Of a stretch of DNA of 64,000 nt, positions 56,053 through 64,000 are shown piece after piece. The notes below the pieces were generated by a model that made no database searches, was not told the origin of the DNA, and saw only the letters and a program-made list of their open reading frames with translations. Position 1 is the stretch's first letter; every line of letters begins with the position of its first letter. The position numbers were made by a program, and so were the translations under genes. The DNA is from Tenacibaculum caenipelagi (GTDB lineage: Bacteria; Bacteroidota; Bacteroidia; Flavobacteriales; Flavobacteriaceae). The stretch is taken from positions 1 to 64,000 of the forward strand of contig NZ_SNYH01000003.1 in NCBI RefSeq assembly GCF_004363005.1, read 5' to 3'.

Positions 56053-57120
56053 ATGAAACTAGAAGATTTCGGATATAACGATAACATAGATAAACTAAAG
56101 ATTGAACATAACTTAGAAGGTTTTGAAATAGGAAGAATTATTTCGGAGCATAAGGAACGATATGTTGTTAAAACAGAAAAAGGAGAATTTGATGCAGAAA
56201 TTACAGGAAACTTAAGATATACTGCAAATACTCGTGAAGATTTCCCTGCTGTGGGAGATTGGGTTGCACTCGTAATTTACGATTCATATAGTTCAATAAT
56301 CCATAAGGTACTACCTCGAAATTCAATTATTTCAAGAAAAGCAGTTGGTCAATTTGGCGATTTACAAATAATTGCGACAAATATAGATTACGCCTTTATT
56401 ATGCAGGCAGTTGATAGAGATTTCAGTATTAATAGAATTGAAAGATATCTTACAATTTGTAACACCTCTAACGTTCAACCAATTATTATTCTGAATAAAA
56501 TTGATTTGATAAGCGAAGTACTGTTAAATGAATTGATAGCTACCCTAAAAAAAAGAATCAACAATGTACCCATATTTGCCATCAGTAATGCCTCAAAACA
56601 AGGTTATGAAACACTAAAAGAGGTAATATTAAAAGGCAAAACCTATTGTCTTTTAGGTTCCTCTGGGGTTGGTAAATCAACACTTGTAAACACACTGGCA
56701 AACAAACAATTCATGATTACTAAAAACGTGAGTCATTTTTCTAAAAAAGGCCAACACACCACCACTCATCGCGAACTCATAATTCTTGATAACGGTGGAA
56801 TTTTAATTGACAATCCTGGAATGAGAGAAGTTGGAATAACAGATACATCGTATGGTTTAGAAAAAACATTCGAAATAATTTTTGAACATTCTAAACATTG
56901 CAAGTTTAAAGATTGTACGCATACTATAGAAATTGACTGTGCGGTTATTAAAGCCATTGAAAATGGAGAGATTGATGCACTGTCTTACCAAAACTATTTA
57001 AAAATGGAAAAAGAAAAAGAGTATTTTGAGGCTACTGTAGCTGAAAAAAGGAAAAAGGAAAAAGATTTTGGAAAAATGGTGAAGCATTTTAAAAAATTAA
57101 AAAAGTCTCGTAAATACTAA
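56053..57120 (+). CDS. rsgA: Ribosome small-subunit GTPase RsgA
   Basis: Circularly permuted GTPase that helps mature the 30S subunit, 355 residues. OB-fold at about 20-110; G4 NKID comes before G1 GSSGVGKST (about 202-210), as expected; the zinc site HCKFKDCTH follows at about 280. The C-terminus is a Lys-rich helix. RsgA is normally a housekeeping gene but here sits within accessory DNA, so it may be an extra copy. Confidence 0.93.
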   Translation: MKLEDFGYNDNIDKLKIEHNLEGFEIGRIISEHKERYVVKTEKGEFDAEITGNLRYTANTREDFPAVGDWVALVIYDSYSSIIHKVLPRNSIISRKAVGQFGDLQIIATNIDYAFIMQAVDRDFSINRIERYLTICNTSNVQPIIILNKIDLISEVLLNELIATLKKRINNVPIFAISNASKQGYETLKEVILKGKTYCLLGSSGVGKSTLVNTLANKQFMITKNVSHFSKKGQHTTTHRELIILDNGGILIDNPGMREVGITDTSYGLEKTFEIIFEHSKHCKFKDCTHTIEIDCAVIKAIENGEIDALSYQNYLKMEKEKEYFEATVAEKRKKEKDFGKMVKHFKKLKKSRKY

Positions 57121-57138
57121 ATAGCAACATGTATAAAT

Positions 57139-57174
57139 AATAGCGGTTTGGATTCCATTTCAAGCCGCTATTTT
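57139..57174 (+). terminator. Terminator after rsgA
   Basis: AATAGCGG (57139-57146) / CCGCTATT (57165-57172) followed by T's. Confidence 0.75.
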
Positions 57175-57259
57175 ATGTAAAAAATTGCTGAATCAACATA
57201 GGTAAAGGCATTGTAGCTACTCCCCTTTTACATTTGTCGTATTCATAAACAATATTAGT

Positions 57260-57892
57260 ATGACTTTAATAGACAACCTTGAGTGGCGATATGCTACTAA
57301 AAAATTTGATCCTTCTAAAAAAGTTTCAGCACAGCATATAGAACTCTTAAAAAGAGCAATTCAGTTATCACCTTCTTCTTATGGTCTTCAATTGTATAAA
57401 ATTTTGATTATAGAAGACAGTACCATAAAAGAACAACTAAAGTCTGTTTCTTTCGGACAAAGCCAAGTAACAGATGCTTCTCATGTATTTGTGTTTTGTA
57501 ACTATGTAAAAGTTACCGATGAAGATATAGATGCTTATTTTTCTTTAAAATCTCAAATAGAACAGGTTAATATTTCAGATTTTAAAGGGTATTCTGATTT
57601 TATTAAAGCCGATGTTAACAGTAGAACTTTGGCTGAGAAAAACCAATGGACTTCTAACCAAACTTACCTTGCTTTTGGGAACTTGCTAAATGCTTGCTCA
57701 GAACTTAAAATAGATGCTTGCCCTATGGAGGGATTTAATACGATCGCTTATAACAAGATATTAGGCTTAGATAAATTAGGATTAAATGCCACTGTAATTG
57801 CTGCTATTGGTTATCGTTCAGAGCAAGATAATTCTCAAAATACAAGCAAAGTGAGAAAACCTATGGAGAATCTTTTTATAGAGCATAAGTAA
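57260..57892 (+). CDS. NAD(P)H-dependent nitroreductase-family oxidoreductase
   Basis: A 210-residue FMN enzyme of the NfsB group. FMN-contact motifs: WRYATKKFDPSKK at the N-terminus, SPSSYGLQLYKILII, and MEGFN near residue 155. Likely reduces quinones or nitro compounds; the physiological substrate is unknown. Single gene with its own terminator. Confidence 0.9.
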   Translation: MTLIDNLEWRYATKKFDPSKKVSAQHIELLKRAIQLSPSSYGLQLYKILIIEDSTIKEQLKSVSFGQSQVTDASHVFVFCNYVKVTDEDIDAYFSLKSQIEQVNISDFKGYSDFIKADVNSRTLAEKNQWTSNQTYLAFGNLLNACSELKIDACPMEGFNTIAYNKILGLDKLGLNATVIAAIGYRSEQDNSQNTSKVRKPMENLFIEHK

Positions 57893-57918
57893 TTACCATA
57901 TTTAGAGCACAATATTGC

Positions 57919-57944
57919 AACCGTACACTTTTGTACGGTTTTTT
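57919..57944 (+). terminator. Terminator after the nitroreductase gene
   Basis: AACCGTACA / TGTACGGTT, 9-bp stem, loop CTTT, then six T. Confidence 0.88.
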
Positions 57945-57962
57945 ATTTTGTTTTATATTGGC

Positions 57963-58062
57963 TACGCTAACTAAAAAGAATAAAATTGCTAAAAATTCCG
58001 CTTATCCTACCAAAAAAGAGGTATAATGGTAATTTTATTCTGTATATAAACTAGTTGTGTGC
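57963..58062 (+). repeat. Cassette-type inverted element E2
   Basis: Left stem AGAATAAAATTGCTA (57977-57991) pairs with right stem TGGTAATTTTATTCT (58027-58041). The possible left box is TACGCTAAC (57963-57971); the right box is GTTGTGTGC (58054-58062), which recurs in reverse complement at the end of the next gene. Confidence 0.65.
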
Positions 58063-58072
58063 AATTTGAGAA

Positions 58073-58645
58073 ATGAAAATACAGAAAGATAATTTAACCC
58101 CAAAACAGAAAAAAAATGCATATCTGAAAATATTCTTTTTGGTAATACTCATCTGTGGATTTTTCATTTATAAACATTTTGACAAAACTTACCGAACAAA
58201 TTTATTAAACAAAAATACTGACTTTACTTTCGGTAAAATTATAGGAAACAGCACTTATAAATCGACACAAAACTTTATTGAGTATGAGGTAAACGGAGTA
58301 AAATATGAAATTCGACCTTTAAGTTCACGGATTTTTAATATTGGAGAATTTTATAGTATTAAATATTCTAAATCTAAACCTGAAATTTCAGAAGTTAATT
58401 ATTCAAAACCAATCATAATAGAAAATTCTGATTTTGACACTCTCGTTGGAATTGTAACCAAAACTTTTGAAAATGAACGTTTGAGTGTTTTATCATTCTC
58501 TTATAATTTTAACAACAAAAAATATGACCGAGATGTTATTCTGGAAAAAATAGGAGAATTAAAAAAAGAGAATAGAATAAAAATATTAGTTAATAAGAAA
58601 AATCCGAAAATCTCATATTTATCGGAACAAATAAAAACGGAATAA
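58073..58645 (+). CDS. Small membrane protein, cassette gene 1
   Basis: A 190-residue protein with one N-terminal membrane helix (IFFLVILICGFFIYKHF) and a beta-rich domain with two similar halves (FIEYEVNGVKYEIRP; FSYNFNNKKYDRDV). It recalls DUF3592-like proteins, but I am not sure of the family. It is the only gene between the matched tags GTTGTGTGC and GCACACAAC. Confidence 0.7.
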   Translation: MKIQKDNLTPKQKKNAYLKIFFLVILICGFFIYKHFDKTYRTNLLNKNTDFTFGKIIGNSTYKSTQNFIEYEVNGVKYEIRPLSSRIFNIGEFYSIKYSKSKPEISEVNYSKPIIIENSDFDTLVGIVTKTFENERLSVLSFSYNFNNKKYDRDVILEKIGELKKENRIKILVNKKNPKISYLSEQIKTE

Positions 58646-58650
58646 AAACT

Positions 58651-58787
58651 GCACACAACACCGGCTATAGTTCATTGCTTCTGACTTTCCTATCGGAAAG
58701 TCCTCGCAAATTTGCTATCTTCGGTTTACGGCGGAAAATCCTAGCGGATTTTCACGCAACGAAACCATAGCCAAACACGTTACCAAC
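58651..58787 (+). repeat. Cassette-type inverted element E3
   Basis: GCACACAAC-ACC-GGCTATAGTTCATTGC at the left (58651-58678) and GCAACGAAACCATAGCC-AAACAC-GTTACCAAC at the right (58756-58787). The inner stems pair with few mismatches. The left box is the reverse complement of the tag that starts the preceding unit; the right box starts the next one. Confidence 0.8.
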
Positions 58788-58803
58788 AATTAAAACCAAA
58801 ATA

Positions 58804-59310
58804 TTGAAAACAGGAAAAATACGATTAACCGACAAAACCAAAATCTCAAAAATTCTGAATAGAAATAATTACCTACTAATAATTGTTGGAATAATTTTCT
58901 TAATAGTAGATTATGATTTATTTAGTTCTCAACCAAAGTTTTTGATTACAGAAGGCTTTTTTTGGAAAGGAATTGCGATTGTATATCAATTAATTTTTAT
59001 AGGAACACTAATACAATGGGAATATAAAAAACAGAGGATTATTGATATTCTCTCAAACGGAACAATTACTCGTGGAAAACTTGAAATGAGCCAAAGAATA
59101 AAACCTAATGATACATCTTCGTTTTATATTCATTTATTTGAATATGAGGTTAACAACAAAAAATATGAAGTAACACTAAAAAACAAAAAAAGTAGTGTAA
59201 AATCTGATTTCATAATATATCAATCAAATAATCCAAAAATTGGAATTGTTTATGAGGATTTGAAAAATGAACTAAAAACAATGGTTGAGGAAAAAATAAT
59301 AACTGAATAA
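58804..59310 (+). CDS. Small membrane protein, cassette gene 2
   Basis: A 168-residue protein with two N-terminal membrane helices (LLIIVGIIFLIVDYDLF; GIAIVYQLIFIGTLIQW) and a C-terminal domain with FEYEVNNKKYEVTLKN, resembling cassette gene 1. No ATG is available, so it should start with TTG at 58804. Flanked by the matched tags GTTACCAAC and GTTGGTAAC. Function unknown. Confidence 0.7.
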   Translation: MKTGKIRLTDKTKISKILNRNNYLLIIVGIIFLIVDYDLFSSQPKFLITEGFFWKGIAIVYQLIFIGTLIQWEYKKQRIIDILSNGTITRGKLEMSQRIKPNDTSSFYIHLFEYEVNNKKYEVTLKNKKSSVKSDFIIYQSNNPKIGIVYEDLKNELKTMVEEKIITE

Positions 59311-59316
59311 ATAACC

Positions 59317-59454
59317 GTTGGTAACAATGTATAACCGCAATTACGGCGGATTCGACTACGTCCGAATCCACTCGGAATTGCTAATGTCAGTGCCTAACCG
59401 AAAATTAACACATATAAACCCATAATTGACGGTTATACGAGACCGTTGTACAAC
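59317..59454 (+). repeat. Cassette-type inverted element E4
   Basis: GTTGGTAAC-AAT-GTATAACCGCAATTACGG (59317-59346) and CCCATAATTGACGGTTATAC-GAGACC-GTTGTACAAC (59419-59454). The inner stems match over about 17 bases. The interior is nearly the same as in E1. Confidence 0.8.
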
Positions 59455-59463
59455 ATACCCAAA

Positions 59464-60159
59464 ATGAACAAACTACTAACAATTTCACTTCTTATTTTTT
59501 TATTTCTGTCTTGTAAAAACGACAAGAAATCTGAATTGGAATATTATGCAGAAAATCAAACTTCATTTTTCGATTTAAGGAACTCGGATTGGACAAAAAA
59601 CTCTTGGATTAGAAAACCCGAAAACTTAAAAATGGTTCACGAATCATTTAAAAAGTTTGGATATGGAAAACTTGAGAATCTGATTTCAAAAAGCGAAAGT
59701 CATTTCCTAATCGAAGGAATTTACATAAAGCGGAATTTTGAGAATTTAATGGACAGTTTGCAATTGACTTACAACAAACCCAAAATCCAAACCAAGTATT
59801 ACGCTGAATTTTGGAATCGCAGAAAAGCGGAGCAAAATGACTCAATCGTTTATGAAATTATCCGAGAATTTAACTCTATGAAATCGGACAAAAAACAACT
59901 GAATTATGAAAACCAGTTTGTAAATGACACTTTGGTTGACTTATTAAAAATTGAGTTTGACAACGACAATCTGAATTTGGAAAAAGCAAAATCGGACTTT
60001 TATAAATTAAAAAAATACGGACTTCATCAGTCGGCTTATAACCTACTCTATGAGCGAGCAGAATATTCCGAATTGGATTTAGACCGAGAAAAATTAAAAC
60101 AGGAATTAAATAAAACAACGGAATACTATAACGCTTGGTTAATAGATACGGAAAAATAA
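59464..60159 (+). CDS. Lipoprotein of unknown function, cassette gene 3
   Basis: A 231-residue lipoprotein: MNKLLTISLLIFLFLSC with the lipidated Cys at 17, then a charged helical domain. I do not recognise it. The ATG at 59464 is used; a TTG six codons earlier lies inside the tag. Flanked on both sides by GTTGTACAAC. Confidence 0.75.
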   Translation: MNKLLTISLLIFLFLSCKNDKKSELEYYAENQTSFFDLRNSDWTKNSWIRKPENLKMVHESFKKFGYGKLENLISKSESHFLIEGIYIKRNFENLMDSLQLTYNKPKIQTKYYAEFWNRRKAEQNDSIVYEIIREFNSMKSDKKQLNYENQFVNDTLVDLLKIEFDNDNLNLEKAKSDFYKLKKYGLHQSAYNLLYERAEYSELDLDREKLKQELNKTTEYYNAWLIDTEK

Positions 60160-60163
60160 GTAC

Positions 60164-60299
60164 GTTGTACAACACCGGCTATAATTCAGCGTTGCGACAG
60201 TGCAAAAACCGAAAGTAAAACCTATATTTAAGCTGATTTCTCTGCGGAATAGTCCTGCGGACGATTCCACGCCGAAATCATAGCCAAACCGTTGTGGGT
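60164..60299 (+). repeat. Cassette-type inverted element E5
   Basis: GTTGTACAAC-ACC-GGCTATAATTCAGCG (60164-60191) and CGCCGAAATCATAGCC-AAACC-GTTGTGGGT (60270-60299). Same inner-stem type as E3 (GGCTAT ... ATAGCC). Confidence 0.8.
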
Positions 60300-60347
60300 A
60301 ATTTGAGAAACGACAATTAAAAAACTAAAAGTTAAGAAATAATACTA

Positions 60348-60968
60348 ATGAATAAACTTTTTTTATCATCTTCATTTGTTGATGTTGCAGAATTTTTAGA
60401 ACCTTTTTTAGGTGAAAAATTAAAAGATAAAACAATTACTTTTATTCCGACTGCAAGCATTCCTGAAGAATATAAAGGCTACGTAGAAAACGATAGAAAA
60501 GCATTTGAAAAACTTGGACTAATTGTAAAAGAGCTAGAGGTTTCAACCGCTTCTCGAAAAGCAGTAAAAGAAACGATTGAAAAAAATGATTTTATCTACG
60601 TATCTGGAGGAAACACATTTTATTTACTTCAAGAACTCAAAAAATCAGGAGCTGATAAAATTATAATTTCTGAAATTGAAAAAGGGAAAGTTTACATAGG
60701 AGCTTCCGCAGGTTCTATAATTATGTCGAAAAACATAAAATACATAGAGAAAATGGATGATAAAACAAAAGCAAAAGACTTAACAGACAATAATGCTTTA
60801 AATATTGTTAACTTTTACACTTTACCACATCATACAAACGAACCTTTTAAAAACTCTGTAGAGCAAATTCTTAATCAATACAAAAATCAAATTGAACTAA
60901 TTCCCATTAGCAATACCCAAGTCATTCAAGTAGAAGGAAATAAAACATCAATTATTGGAAATAAATAA
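60348..60968 (+). CDS. Peptidase E-like (S51) protein, cassette gene 4
   Basis: A 206-residue protein of the peptidase S51 / class I glutamine-amidotransferase-like fold. Motifs are FIPTASIP, VSGGNTFYLL and the nucleophile Ser120 in IGASAGSII, with LPHHTN later. Likely cytoplasmic dipeptidase or related hydrolase. Flanked by the tags GTTGTGGGT and GCTCACAAC (imperfect match). Confidence 0.88.
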   Translation: MNKLFLSSSFVDVAEFLEPFLGEKLKDKTITFIPTASIPEEYKGYVENDRKAFEKLGLIVKELEVSTASRKAVKETIEKNDFIYVSGGNTFYLLQELKKSGADKIIISEIEKGKVYIGASAGSIIMSKNIKYIEKMDDKTKAKDLTDNNALNIVNFYTLPHHTNEPFKNSVEQILNQYKNQIELIPISNTQVIQVEGNKTSIIGNK

Positions 60969-60971
60969 AAA

Positions 60972-61059
60972 CTGCTCACAACAATGTATAACCACAATTC
61001 TGGCGGATTTGACTATGCCCGAATCCACTCGAAATTGCTAACCCCAGTTCTTAACCGAA
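60972..61059 (+). repeat. Truncated cassette-type element E6
   Basis: GCTCACAAC-AAT-GTATAACCACAATTCTGG (60972-61001), then an interior like E1 and E4 up to TTAACCGAAA. The right stem and right box are missing; the sequence runs straight into the GNAT gene start. Confidence 0.7.
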
Positions 61060-61494
61060 ATGGAAATTATAATTAGAAATGCAGAAATAAAAGATTCAGA
61101 ATCAATAACCGAACTTTCAAATCAATTGGGTTATGAAGCGGTAAATGCAGAAATTCAAAATCGACTGAAAAAAATTTTAGAGCATCCAGATAATTGTATT
61201 TACGTTGCAACCCAAAATAAAAAAGTAGTAGGTTGGATTCACGGATTTTATTCAATGAGAGTAGAATCTGATTTTTTTGTAGAAATAGGAGGTTTAGTTG
61301 TTAGTGATAATTTTCGAAAAAACGGAATCGGTAAAAAATTAGTGGATAAAGTAATAGAATGGGCTGATTTGAAAAATTGCAGAAAAGTCAGAGTAAGATG
61401 CAATGTGATAAGAACGGAAAGTCATAAATTTTACGAGAAAATCGGATTTGAAATAAATAAAGAACAGAAAATATTTAACAAGCAACTGAATTAA
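61060..61494 (+). CDS. GNAT-family N-acetyltransferase, cassette gene 5
   Basis: A 144-residue acetyltransferase of the small single-domain type: acetyl-CoA loop VSDNFRKNGIGKKLVD, then VRVRCNVIRTESHKFYEKIGF. It resembles aminoglycoside- or phosphinothricin-type GNATs, but the substrate is unknown. Its ATG overlaps the end of element E6, so the translation start may have been formed or changed by the deletion there. Confidence 0.88.
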   Translation: MEIIIRNAEIKDSESITELSNQLGYEAVNAEIQNRLKKILEHPDNCIYVATQNKKVVGWIHGFYSMRVESDFFVEIGGLVVSDNFRKNGIGKKLVDKVIEWADLKNCRKVRVRCNVIRTESHKFYEKIGFEINKEQKIFNKQLN

Positions 61495-61501
61495 AAACTA
61501 C

Positions 61502-61621
61502 TTGCAACAAACAATTGTTTTTTCTCTCCTACTTCTTAAAATCTTCACGGATTTTCTATTTGGTTTGTATTTGCTAAATTAGGTGCTTAAACCACGCAAT
61601 CTTATACAAACATTGTATGTC
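61502..61621 (+). repeat. Possible degenerate cassette element between GNAT and cupin genes
   Basis: Starts CTTGCAAC-AAACAATTG and ends ACAAACATTGTATGTC. The left and right arms pair only partly. ATTGTATGT (61613-61621) differs by two transitions from GTTGTGTGT, the tag predicted by the ACACACAAC that follows the cupin gene. Confidence 0.4.
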
Positions 61622-61637
61622 ATTAAAAACTCAAAAT

Positions 61638-62102
61638 ATGAATGAGCGAATAAAATCTTCAAAAAAGCTAACCATTGTCAGGAAATTTGGAGAAGGAAAA
61701 AAATATTGGATGACAGACAAAGAATATACTGGCATAGTCGTTAGTAAAGAGGAAACCAATTCTGAATACATAATTTCTGATGGTATAATAGAGCCAGAAG
61801 GATTTGTTCCTGATCATTATCATAAATGGGAAGACCAAACTTTTCATATAATAACGGGAAAACTTGAAGCTAAAATTGGTGACAAAGTAGTTCAGGTCGG
61901 AGCTGGAGATACCATACATTGCCCAAGAGGGACTTCACATTTTATGAAAAATATAGGAGATTCAGATGTTCGACTTATAAGTTATATTTTTCCTGGAGAT
62001 TGGGCTGAAGATTTTATGGCAGAAACAAGTAAACAAGTTAAATCTGGAAATATTGACTTGGATTTAATTGAAGAAAAATTTGGGGTGGTTTATTTGAAAT
62101 AA
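61638..62102 (+). CDS. Cupin-domain protein, cassette gene 6
   Basis: A 154-residue protein with one cupin barrel: motif 1 PDHYHKWEDQTFHIITG, motif 2 HCPRGTSHFMKN, giving His/Glu metal ligands. Role unknown. The ATG at 61638 is chosen; an in-frame ATG at 61617 lies inside the tag of the element upstream. Confidence 0.85.
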   Translation: MNERIKSSKKLTIVRKFGEGKKYWMTDKEYTGIVVSKEETNSEYIISDGIIEPEGFVPDHYHKWEDQTFHIITGKLEAKIGDKVVQVGAGDTIHCPRGTSHFMKNIGDSDVRLISYIFPGDWAEDFMAETSKQVKSGNIDLDLIEEKFGVVYLK

Positions 62103-62108
62103 AAACGA

Positions 62109-62268
62109 ACACACAACAATGTGTAAAATTCATACCCATCGGGATATACACCCGGAACATTGTAGGGCACTTGAATATGAATCTTAATAGGATTAGCAAT
62201 TGCAATCTTGTGGATAAAATTGAATATAAAGAGAACAAAATTAAACGATTCAAAGAGAAAGTAAACTG
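62109..62268 (+). repeat. Left arm of a further cassette-type element after the cupin gene
   Basis: ACACACAAC-AAT-GTGTAAAATTCATACCC, following the usual pattern. A matching right arm is not clear before the next gene, so the unit is incomplete or decayed. Confidence 0.4.
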
Positions 62269-64000
62269 ATGCATATACCATTACTACAAGACATACTTAT
62301 ACTTCTCGGGTTTTCAGCCATAATTGTTTTTGTGCTTCAAAAACTTAAACTTCCCTCTATTATAGGCTTTCTGCTAACTGGAATAGTAATCGGTCCTTAT
62401 GGACTTAGCCTAATCAATGCTGTAGAAGAAGTTGAAGTTTTATCTGAAATCGGAGTAATCCTTCTGTTATTTGTAATTGGAATGGAGTTATCTATAAAGC
62501 AATTGGCTTCAATAAAGAAAACCATCTTTATTGGGGGATTTCTTCAGGTTGGTATAACAGCAATTGTAACAGGGATTATCTATCATCTCCTTGGATACTC
62601 CTGGAGTGAATCTGTTTTTGTTGGCTTTCTTTTTTCATTGTCAAGTACAGCAATTGTTCTAAAAACACTTCAAGACAGGAAGGAAATTTTAACACCGCAT
62701 GGTCGAAATGCGCTTGCAATCCTAATCTTTCAAGACATTATTATTGTTCCCATGATGCTTATTACACCGCTTATTGCAGGTGAATCAACGAACATTGGAA
62801 TGAGCATTCTTTCATTGGTTATCAAATCGATTATTGTGATAGTGATTACATTAATAAGTGCTCGTTATATCGTACCTAAATTGATGCATGCTGTAGCAAA
62901 AACCAATAGTAAGGAATTATTTCTCTTAGTAACCTTTACGCTATGTTTTGCGATTGCTTTTTTTACTTCTGAAATTGGTTTATCCTTGGCTTTAGGGGCT
63001 TTCATTGCAGGTTTAATCATTTCAGAATCTGAATACAGCCATCAAGCAACCAGTATTATTTTACCATTTCGAGAACTATTTACCAGTTTCTTTTTCGTTT
63101 CAGTAGGCATGCTACTTGACTTAAGCTTTTTTATTGACAATATTCCGATAATAATGTTTTTTGTGCTTTTAGTATTTATAATTAAATCCGTTATCGCATG
63201 TCTTGCAATTGCTGCACTACAATACCCTACAAGAACAGTTTTACTTACAGGTCTTTCCCTTTTTCAGGTCGGAGAATTTGCTTTTATATTATCCAAGGTA
63301 GGCATTGAGTACAATTTATTAAGTGCCCAAACCAATCAATATTTTTTATCTGTATCAATTGTTTCGATGATATTAACACCATTCGTAATCATTTTTTCCG
63401 AAAGTATAGCTAACAATTTTATTGGAGTTTCTAAAAAAATTGGGTTTTCCCCTACCTTAGTCTTGGATAAAAATATATCGAAAATAGAAGATACTAATTT
63501 GGAGAACCACCTTGTAATTATTGGCTATGGAGTAAATGGTAGCAACTTAGCGAAGGCAGCCGCAGCAAGTAATATTCCTTTTATTGTAATTGAAATGAAT
63601 GCTGAAACAGTTCGTCAGCAAAAAGCCAAGGGGCTTCCAATCATTTTTGGTGATGCTACTCAAGATCATATACTAGAAGCTGTTCACCTTTCTGATGCCA
63701 GAGCGGCAGTGATAGCCATTTCAGATAATAATGCAACCAAAGCAATAATTAAAAATATTAGGCATCACTCAGAATCACTTTATCTTGTGGTCAGAACAAG
63801 GTATGTCAAAGAGACTTCGGAACTTATCGCTTTAGGTGCTGACGAAGTAATACCAGAAGAATTTGAAACTTCGGTACAAATATTCACTCACGTGCTTCAA
63901 AACTTCCTTGTTCCTGAAGACGATATTGACCAACTTGTAGATAAAGTACGTGCTGACAATTATCAGCTGTTTAAGGGAGAACTTAAACTACCAAAAACTT
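62269..64000 (+). CDS. KefB-type monovalent cation:proton antiporter, C-terminus off the right edge
   Basis: The first 577 residues of a CPA2 antiporter; the frame is open at the window end. About twelve membrane helices (for example LKLPSIIGFLLTGIVIGPYG, FSLSSTAIVLKTLQD, FQDIIIVPMMLITPLI) are followed from about residue 410 by a TrkA-N/RCK domain (HLVIIGYGVNGSNLAKAA, FGDATQDHILEAVHL). It probably exports K+ or Na+ against H+. It was not called as a closed ORF because it has no stop in the window. Confidence 0.93.
   Translation, partial: MHIPLLQDILILLGFSAIIVFVLQKLKLPSIIGFLLTGIVIGPYGLSLINAVEEVEVLSEIGVILLLFVIGMELSIKQLASIKKTIFIGGFLQVGITAIVTGIIYHLLGYSWSESVFVGFLFSLSSTAIVLKTLQDRKEILTPHGRNALAILIFQDIIIVPMMLITPLIAGESTNIGMSILSLVIKSIIVIVITLISARYIVPKLMHAVAKTNSKELFLLVTFTLCFAIAFFTSEIGLSLALGAFIAGLIISESEYSHQATSIILPFRELFTSFFFVSVGMLLDLSFFIDNIPIIMFFVLLVFIIKSVIACLAIAALQYPTRTVLLTGLSLFQVGEFAFILSKVGIEYNLLSAQTNQYFLSVSIVSMILTPFVIIFSESIANNFIGVSKKIGFSPTLVLDKNISKIEDTNLENHLVIIGYGVNGSNLAKAAAASNIPFIVIEMNAETVRQQKAKGLPIIFGDATQDHILEAVHLSDARAAVIAISDNNATKAIIKNIRHHSESLYLVVRTRYVKETSELIALGADEVIPEEFETSVQIFTHVLQNFLVPEDDIDQLVDKVRADNYQLFKGELKLPKT

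Noticed and set aside
60000..60175. Minus-strand ORF overlapping the cassette 3 lipoprotein gene
   Set aside because: It is antisense to a better-supported gene with a lipobox and matched flanking tags.
58054..62115. CRISPR array
   Set aside because: The repeats are 85-145 bases, imperfectly inverted and separated by whole genes; there are no short direct repeats with regular spacers and no cas genes.
57963..62268. Insertion sequence or MITE family with terminal repeats
   Set aside because: No transposase is present, no target duplications are seen, and the outer tags vary from unit to unit while matching within a unit, which fits cassettes better than MITEs.

Overview
The window is AT-rich DNA from a member of the Bacteroidota, most likely family Flavobacteriaceae (Tenacibaculum/Polaribacter-like). 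Lineage evidence: SprB-repeat and PKD domains in a secreted protein, a DUF5916 outer-membrane protein, a LytTR two-component pair, an acylornithine-type carbamoyltransferase in the arginine operon, methionine synthase split into two genes, Bacteroidota-type promoters (TTG, about 19-21 bp, TAnnTTTG), and dispersed palindromic repeats of the GTCATTTCGA / CGTCATTGCGA kind. I see no tRNA, rRNA, CRISPR array, transposase or integrase.

Layout. 1-16 kb is mixed core: a secreted SprB/PKD protein cut by the left edge, mnmE, a DUF5916 protein, a LytS/LytTR pair, a CHMI-like isomerase, a LysR regulator, a membrane metal-dependent hydrolase, an LRR lipoprotein, an FdhF/YdeP oxidoreductase, a CbpA/CbpM co-chaperone pair, a small unknown gene and ychJ. 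16-24 kb is ilvE-D-B-N-C-A on the minus strand behind two tandem Ile/Val-rich leader peptides, each followed by an intrinsic terminator. 24.4-34.2 kb is the divergent arginine operon (GNAT, argG, argC, proC, argD, argF', argB, argE-like, argH), with a structured leader and three internal gaps filled with palindromic repeats. 34-37.7 kb holds a Crp/Fnr regulator, tautomerase, SDR, NTF2-like protein and an esterase-TPR protein. 37.8-42.1 kb is leuA-C-D-B. 42-45.4 kb is a large unknown protein, phzF and a TPR protein. 45.8-50.9 kb is the methionine block (metH in two genes, a possible 28-aa membrane peptide, metF), preceded by a clear promoter and a SAM-I riboswitch. About 50.9 kb to the right edge is accessory DNA.

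The accessory part begins with a putative secreted-peptide operon: a 58-aa GS-leader precursor, a strong terminator, a five-TM protein, a membrane-anchored thioredoxin-like protein and a C39-peptidase ABC exporter. From about 54.9 kb to 62.2 kb there is a run of same-strand genes, mostly one per unit, separated by 85-145 bp imperfect inverted repeats. In at least three units, a 9-10 base tag that differs from unit to unit occurs at the 5' end of the unit, and its reverse complement occurs at the 3' end of the same unit. That is the signature of integron gene cassettes flanked by attC sites, here without a visible integrase. This array is the most unusual structure in the window. The tandem ilv attenuators and the arg leader are next.

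How the genes work together: ilv, leu, arg and met make up a biosynthesis region in which three different RNA-level control styles can be read directly: tandem leader-peptide attenuators (ilv), a structured leader with Arg codons (arg) and a SAM-I riboswitch with a start-codon-occluding hairpin (met). leuA instead has a plain promoter with a dyad next to it, and its product is the short form without the Leu-binding domain.
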